The position numbers and the translations under genes were made by a program. From Chloroflexota bacterium (lineage in GTDB: Bacteria > Patescibacteriota > Saccharimonadia > Saccharimonadales > Saccharimonadaceae), in assembly GCA_004145215.1 (NCBI GenBank), contig SEAL01000004.1, positions 1 to 32,650 on the forward strand: DNA of 32,650 nt, in the 5' to 3' direction. Numbering within the stretch: position 1 is the stretch's first letter; each line of letters opens with the position of its first letter. This document shows, piece by piece, positions 27,837 through 32,650 of this stretch. The notes under the pieces are model-generated. The model searched no databases. It was given only the letters and a program-made list of their open reading frames with translations, and was not told the DNA's origin.

Positions 27837-27867
27837 AATAATGAGCCGGCATCGCCGGCTTATTATT
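27837..27867 (+). terminator. Intrinsic terminator after the secreted protein
   Basis: AATAATGAGCCGGC-ATC-GCCGGCTTATTATT: 14-bp stem with one G-T wobble, 3-nt loop. Confidence 0.8.
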
Positions 27868-28161
27868 ATATTTCCTGCGCGATATGGCTATGCTGATTGC
27901 CGATACGGCCTGGGGATATGATTAGTTAGCTTGGGGGATCAGCCATATTCTTGATAGAGAAATAGTCGCTATTAATGTATTAGCTGACGATCATAAAGGG
28001 GGTTTTGCCTAACTGGAACTCTACTAGGCTCAGTCCGATTTATCGTTGGTATTAATCAAAGTATGCCAATAGCAAGCTAGAGAATAACAATAGATATATT
28101 TCGAAAATTAGTTGGTTGACCGATGACTTCGCTGTTTGATGATTCGAGCCAATGGCAGTAC

Positions 28162-28209
28162 TGGTACATTTAAAGACCACCGGAATTCCGGTGGTCTTTA
28201 AATGTACCA
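28162..28209. repeat. 48-bp perfect palindrome, candidate bidirectional terminator
   Basis: TGGTACATTTAAAGACCACCGGAA|TTCCGGTGGTCTTTAAATGTACCA; 24-bp arms, no mismatches, no spacer. Confidence 0.9.
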
Positions 28210-28217
28210 AGAGTTTG

Positions 28218-28553
28218 TTAGCTGCCGTTGGATATGCGGCCAGCGAATGCGTTCTTATCAGCCTCTAGCTGGTTGCCATAAGTATCTCGAACGCTGTTAA
28301 ATCCACCGATAAACTGATCCTTAGCAGCATTGGCGTCATTGCCCATGTTACTTACCTTTGCGGCAAATCATTCTTTGCTTGGTCGAGCGCGTTGAAATAA
28401 GTTGCTTTTGCATTATTGAAAGAGTCAATGAATTGGTCTTTGCTTTCGCCGCTATTTGTGGCAGTTGCGACTTGACTTCGGAATGTAGCTGATGCTGTAG
28501 TTACCAATATGGACGTGAAGATGGCGCGAGACGATATAACAATCTAAAATTGA
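28218..28553 (-). pseudogene. Frameshifted small secreted helical-repeat protein
   Basis: Minus-strand reading: 'SSRAIFTSILVTTASATFRSQVATATNSGESKDQFIDSFNNAKATYFNALDQAKND' then a frame change to 'AAKVSNMGNDANAAKDQFIGGFNSVRDTYGNQLEADKNAFAGRISNGS*'. Two similar ~35-aa repeats in different frames. Confidence 0.65.
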
Positions 28554-28578
28554 TTTGATTGACTTTTGATGCTATAAT
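28550..28578 (+). promoter_or_regulatory. Candidate sigma70-type promoter
   Basis: TTGATT (28550-28555), 17-nt spacer, TATAAT (28573-28578), TGC just upstream of the -10. Confidence 0.55.
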
Positions 28579-28618
28579 TGATCAGTAATCCTTTACACCT
28601 ATTAGACAAATTTTTACA

Positions 28619-28643
28619 ACTCCGGCTCCACACCGGAGTTTTT
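28619..28643 (+). terminator. Intrinsic terminator (plus strand)
   Basis: ACTCCGG-CTCCACA-CCGGAGT followed by TTTT. Confidence 0.8.
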
Positions 28644-28653
28644 GTCTTATAAA

Positions 28654-28688
28654 AAGTAACCTCGGTGCTGTGGCTCCCGAGGTTACTT
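28654..28688 (-). terminator. Intrinsic terminator downstream of the minus-strand repeat-protein gene
   Basis: AAGTAACCTCGG ... CCGAGGTTACTT, 12-bp perfect stem; minus-strand transcript continues into TTTTTAT. Confidence 0.8.
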
Positions 28689-28706
28689 AAAGCGAGATGC
28701 TATGAA

Positions 28707-31454
28707 CTATATATCTCGTCGAGAAGGCAATACGTAGATCGTAATCTCACTAACTGTGTGACTGTAAGCGCCTAATATAACTAGCGTCATTTCACCTGGC
28801 ACTGTACTAGCTGGGATGATGAAACTTGAATTGCTAATTGTACCGTCTGCTGCAGCGTAGACCGTAACCGACGCTGTACCAAGCTTGTTCGTAATCGTAA
28901 TCGGCTCACCAGCAAAGTAGCCGCTTCCGATTACTGTTACGGGTGCACCAGCTTCAACGGCGTAGGTTTCAAGTTGCGTTGCAGTGTAGGACTGCGCGAC
29001 GGTGTAGCCGGTCGTTGAGCGAGCGTCGCTGTCATCACCGATTGCAGTAATAATGAGTTCACCAGCTTTAGCGTATGGAACGGTTACTTTCAAAGTGAAG
29101 GCGCCATTCTTGTCAGCTTGGGCAACACCCAGCACAATGCTCCCGGCTTTAATGGTAACTGCTTCGTTTGCTGCGTAGCCGCTACCGGTAACGGTAACAA
29201 TGCTGCCGCCGACGCCGTAGTAGCTATCAAGTTGTACGCCTGCATAGAAGTCTGCAAGGCCAACGTTAACGTTCAGGCTGACATCGCTCAAATTGCTTAT
29301 TAAGATGTAATCAGCAATCTTGCCATAAGGAAGTGTATATACCTTACTCACAAAGTTTCCTTTGCTATCGGCTGTTTCAGTACCACGGACTTGACCTTGG
29401 AAAACGATCGAGACTGTTTCGCCAGGAATGTAGCCACTACCAGTGAAGACTACATCGCTCCCTGGAGTTGCGTAGTACGTCGATGGAGATACTGTTGGGG
29501 TATACGGTGCAAGCGTCAATGTCGTTGTTGAAACGGCAGTTGAACGAGAACCGGTCGCAGTAATATCAATCGAACCTTTTGTGCTTCCGAAAGGAACAGT
29601 GAAGAGCAATGAGAACGCACCATTCTTATCCGCTGTCGTTTTTACAGAATACGTACCAGCAGTGATAGTGATTTCTTCGTTCGCTGCAAAGCCGTTGCCG
29701 CTGAGGGTAATCTCAGTGCCAGGTTTGACGTAGTAATCGCTTGCACCAACTGATGCGTAGTAATTACCAATTCCAATACCAACTGAACCAGTCGCTTGGC
29801 TTGTCATACCGATAATGAGAAGCTGCGCTGAGCTTGCGCCTGCAGGAAGTGAGACCGAAGTAAATGTCGCGTTTCCATTTTTATCAGTTGTCGCTGTCGC
29901 TAGGATTGAAGTCCCACTCATGAGATTCACGATCTCATTCGGTGCAAACCCTGAAACGCTGACTGAGAATACTTCAAATGGAAGAACGTAGTAGCTCGAT
30001 GGAGTAACTTGGGTTGAAAGTGTGCCAACGCCGAAGCTAATCATTTGTGGAGTTTTACTGATTGATCCAAGAAGGATGTAGCTCGCGCTCGTGTTTGCCT
30101 GGTTGTAGGCAACCATGATGCCGCCGGCATTCTTAAAGCTACCGTCAGCACCGACAGTAAATGCCCCTACGGCTTTGTTGCCTTTGAAGATGGTAACGAT
30201 TTCACCTGGAGCATAGCCGCTACCAGTAAAGGTGACGGTACTTCCTGGTGTTGCGTAGTAGCTCGATGGTGAAACCTGCGGGCTGTAGCTGCCGATTTGA
30301 ATGCTTGCTGAGCCCATGCCACGACTTGTTTCGCCGATGAGGCTGTATGTCTGAGTTGTGCCTGCAGCATCAAGAGGAACGAGAACGTTGCCGGCATTTG
30401 TGATTTTGCCGAAGCTATCAGCAACAACCGTCCCTACAACTGTTGCACCGTTCATAATTGTAATTGTCTCGCCCGGAACGAAGCCTGATCCATTGAAACC
30501 AACAGTCGTACCTGGCATTGTGTAGTACACGAATGGAGAAACGCTTGGGAAATACTTACCAATCGTTGAGCTCGTTGTCGCAACTGCTTTGCTCTTCATG
30601 CCAGTGAGAACGAACTGTTTTTCAAGTCCTGCAAATTTAGCTGGAACGATGAATGCGCCACCATTTGTGAAGCTGCCATCAGCGCCTGCGGTGAATGTAC
30701 TAAGGACTGCGCCATCTTTGGCGTCAGTGACAGTAATTGTTTCACCAGCAGCAAAGCCAGCGCCGTTGAAGCCGAGGCTTGTTGCAGGAAGGACGTAGTA
30801 GGAAGTTGGAGCTGCGCTTGAATAGAATGAGTTTACGTATTGATACGCAACAGCTGAAGCGCCAGATGACTCACCAGTACCAACAAGGGTGTAAGCGGCG
30901 GCTGGAACGCTTGGTGTTGCAAGTGTAAAGTTTGTAAATGCGCCTGCGGCATTAGACGTTACTGATGCCGTTGCACCAGCAAAGTTAAAGCTGACGACTT
31001 CGTTAGGTGCGTAGCCTGTTCCGCTGATAGTTAGTGGGGCATATGGATCTGACGCACCAGCGCTTGTTGTGAGTGCTGGAGTGAACGGAGAAACATAGTA
31101 ACTATTCGATGCGGAATGGCCGCTCGTCAGGCCAGTTGCAGTAATTGTGGCACTACCTTGAGCGATTTTTGCAGGCAGAGTGACAGTTGTAGAGAATTCG
31201 CCGCCGGCAGTTGCAGTGACGTTTTTTGCGCTGATCTGACTACCGTTTGCTACGATCGTGATTGCGACGGTTTCACCAGCTGCATAGTTACCGCCAGTAA
31301 TTGTTAATACAGAGGCAGGCTTGCCGCTGAAGCTATCAAGCGTGACATACGATGAAATCGCATTTGCGGTTGGCGCAGTTAGTATTGGGGTGGCTACGGC
31401 CGTAAAGATTGCCGTTGACGCTGCAACAGATAAAATTCCGGTTTTAAGGCTTAT
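28707..31454 (-). CDS. Large secreted protein made of ~10 Ig-like/IPT-like repeats (surface adhesin/stalk-like); start codon unresolved
   Basis: The track ORF (28707-30599) is 5' truncated; the frame stays open to a stop at 31494-31496. Extension gives a signal-peptide-like 'SLKTGILSVAASTAIFTAVATPILTAPTANA' and repeats of form 'SPSSYYATPGSTVTFTGSGYAPGEIVTIFKG...ADGSFKN'. 31454 is a provisional ATA start. Confidence 0.75.
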   Translation of the reverse strand: MSLKTGILSVAASTAIFTAVATPILTAPTANAISSYVTLDSFSGKPASVLTITGGNYAAGETVAITIVANGSQISAKNVTATAGGEFSTTVTLPAKIAQGSATITATGLTSGHSASNSYYVSPFTPALTTSAGASDPYAPLTISGTGYAPNEVVSFNFAGATASVTSNAAGAFTNFTLATPSVPAAAYTLVGTGESSGASAVAYQYVNSFYSSAAPTSYYVLPATSLGFNGAGFAAGETITVTDAKDGAVLSTFTAGADGSFTNGGAFIVPAKFAGLEKQFVLTGMKSKAVATTSSTIGKYFPSVSPFVYYTMPGTTVGFNGSGFVPGETITIMNGATVVGTVVADSFGKITNAGNVLVPLDAAGTTQTYSLIGETSRGMGSASIQIGSYSPQVSPSSYYATPGSTVTFTGSGYAPGEIVTIFKGNKAVGAFTVGADGSFKNAGGIMVAYNQANTSASYILLGSISKTPQMISFGVGTLSTQVTPSSYYVLPFEVFSVSVSGFAPNEIVNLMSGTSILATATTDKNGNATFTSVSLPAGASSAQLLIIGMTSQATGSVGIGIGNYYASVGASDYYVKPGTEITLSGNGFAANEEITITAGTYSVKTTADKNGAFSLLFTVPFGSTKGSIDITATGSRSTAVSTTTLTLAPYTPTVSPSTYYATPGSDVVFTGSGYIPGETVSIVFQGQVRGTETADSKGNFVSKVYTLPYGKIADYILISNLSDVSLNVNVGLADFYAGVQLDSYYGVGGSIVTVTGSGYAANEAVTIKAGSIVLGVAQADKNGAFTLKVTVPYAKAGELIITAIGDDSDARSTTGYTVAQSYTATQLETYAVEAGAPVTVIGSGYFAGEPITITNKLGTASVTVYAAADGTISNSSFIIPASTVPGEMTLVILGAYSHTVSEITIYVLPSRRDI

Positions 31455-31502
31455 CGAATTATCAGCTATATAGACTCGCGAAAATCCGATATTTTAGGAG
31501 AA

Positions 31503-32650
31503 TTAATGTGTGATGGTTATTTTCACAGATTGCTGACCAATGACACTACCGGTCGCTGATTTTGCGACAAAAGTCAGCGTGTATTGTCCATTGCCTTGCC
31601 AGTTCCAGCCGCTGAGATCAACAAGCGATTCCTTATGGCTGACGCCGTCGTTAACGGTAGGCATAAGATTGAGCTGACCACCGTCAACTTGCCAGAATAA
31701 TTGATAGCTATTTTGGTCGACTCCATCGATGAGTGCTTTAAATGGCTGCACACCAGTGACGCTGCTACCGTTACTCGGCCACCAGATATTCACTTTCGAG
31801 CCTGCTGGAGGCGTTGTGGTTACTGGTGGAGTTGGGGGAGTGACAACAGGAGGTTGAGTAACTGGCGGCTGTGGCGTCACGACCGGAGGAGTGACAACGG
31901 GTGCGTTTGTTGTACGGGCAACTCCCGCTGTATCATTCCAAGAGAGATTAGATTGCCAGCCAGCGCTAAAGATTCCAGCGCGAACAGAGTAGGTGCCGTC
32001 TCGTGGAGGCGTCCATGTAATCGTATATGGTTTTGTAGATGAGCTAATCGATTGGCCTTCATAGAATTTCTGAGCAACGCGCTGTCCATTTATGTCGTAG
32101 ATCTCAATATCGACGATGACATTTTGCAAAGGTGAGGATGAAGCAAAGGTCACCGTTGAGGTGGTGGTGTCGTTGCCGTCCCATTCGCTGTAAACCAAGT
32201 CTTCATGACGTTTTGAGCCTGCTTGTTTTGTGGAGTGTAGCCCGTATCGTTTACTCCGCCGGCATTGGGGTTGGTTGACCAGTCCCAGAGCGCAACGCCG
32301 CGCATATAAGAGCTTGATCCCCAGTATGAAAATAGTGCTTCATAGGCACGCGCCTGCAGGCCTTGGTTAACGCCGCCTGGATTTTCATACCCTGTTCCCG
32401 GGTCACCAAGTCCATTGTTGCCAGAAACGTAGCCAACTTCAGTAAATGTCAGTGGTTTATTGTATCTCGCAGCAAGTCCTCGAAGTTGGTTGGTGTCAAT
32501 TTGAGACCAACGGCTTTTCATGTTGTCGACACTGGATGAGGCGTCGCCCATAGAATAGTAGGCGGAAATGCCGATCACATCGAGATAGCCCCAGAATTCA
32601 AGCGCTTGATCATCGCCCATGTAATCGCTACGCTGCGCACCGTAAATGAG
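31503..32650 (-). pseudogene. Secreted glycoside hydrolase (GH113-like TIM-barrel end) with Pro/Thr linker and C-terminal beta domains, split by a frameshift; 5' end outside window
   Basis: Open frame from window edge: 'LIYGAQRSDYMGDDQALEFWGYLDVIGISAYYSMGD...LTFTEVGYVSGNNG...MRGVALWDWSTNP...NVMKTWFTANGTATTPPPQR*', then another frame '..STVTFASSSPLQNVIVDIEIYDINGQRVAQ...PPVVTPPTPPVTTTPPAGSKVNIWWPSNG...VKITITH*'. Confidence 0.7.

Noticed and set aside
27870-28160. Non-coding gap with possible gene remnant or RNA
   Set aside because: Read on both strands; no convincing ORF, hairpin series or RNA motif beyond the flanking terminator and palindrome. Left unassigned.
28707-31454. Periodic DNA similarity suggesting a tandem nucleotide repeat
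   Set aside because: Explained by diverged ~85-95-aa protein repeats; DNA identity between units is low.
31494-31560. Plus-strand AGGAG-AATTA-ATG that looks like a good translation start
   Set aside because: Opens only a ~17-codon ORF (MCDGYFHRLLTNDTTGR*) antisense to the hydrolase 3' end; likely coincidence.
31800-31910. Short repeated motif resembling a direct-repeat array
   Set aside because: It encodes a Pro/Thr/Val linker (PPVVTPPVVTPQPPVTQPPVVTPP), not a CRISPR; units are degenerate and in frame.
1-32650. Possible recoded UGA (code 25, as in Gracilibacteria/Absconditabacteria)
   Set aside because: Clear genes end at TGA (e.g. 19464, 24897) and core genes contain no in-frame TGA, so the standard bacterial code fits.

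Overview
The window looks like chromosome from a Patescibacteria/CPR organism, probably Saccharibacteria-like (inferred from gene content, not tested by phylogeny). It carries the replication-origin neighbourhood: recF-dnaN-dnaA on the minus strand, an oriC with DnaA boxes on both sides of dnaA, then rpmH-rnpA-yidC-jag on the plus strand. Left of the origin (1-11867) is a plus-strand operon with the C-terminal part of a VirB4-type secretion ATPase and a large envelope cassette that appears tandemly duplicated. Each copy has a big multi-TM protein with an M23 domain, a secreted phage-tail-lysozyme-domain protein with a second hydrolase domain, and a single-TM protein with a similar C-terminus. 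Right of the origin are a DUF2079 membrane protein, two glycosyltransferases, and a light-related cluster: a PhrB/DPRP-type photolyase without the Fe-S cysteines, a Tudor-like small protein, a class I-like photolyase, a 2H phosphoesterase and a LOV histidine kinase split into two ORFs. The right end has a type IV pilin-like protein, small secreted proteins, a 48-bp perfect palindrome, a roughly 915-aa protein of about 10 Ig-like repeats with no recognisable start codon, and a frameshifted glycoside hydrolase running off the window. Several frame lesions fall at 25.8-32.2 kb and could be real decay, phase variation or assembly error. No CRISPR array, tRNA, rRNA or transposase was recognised.
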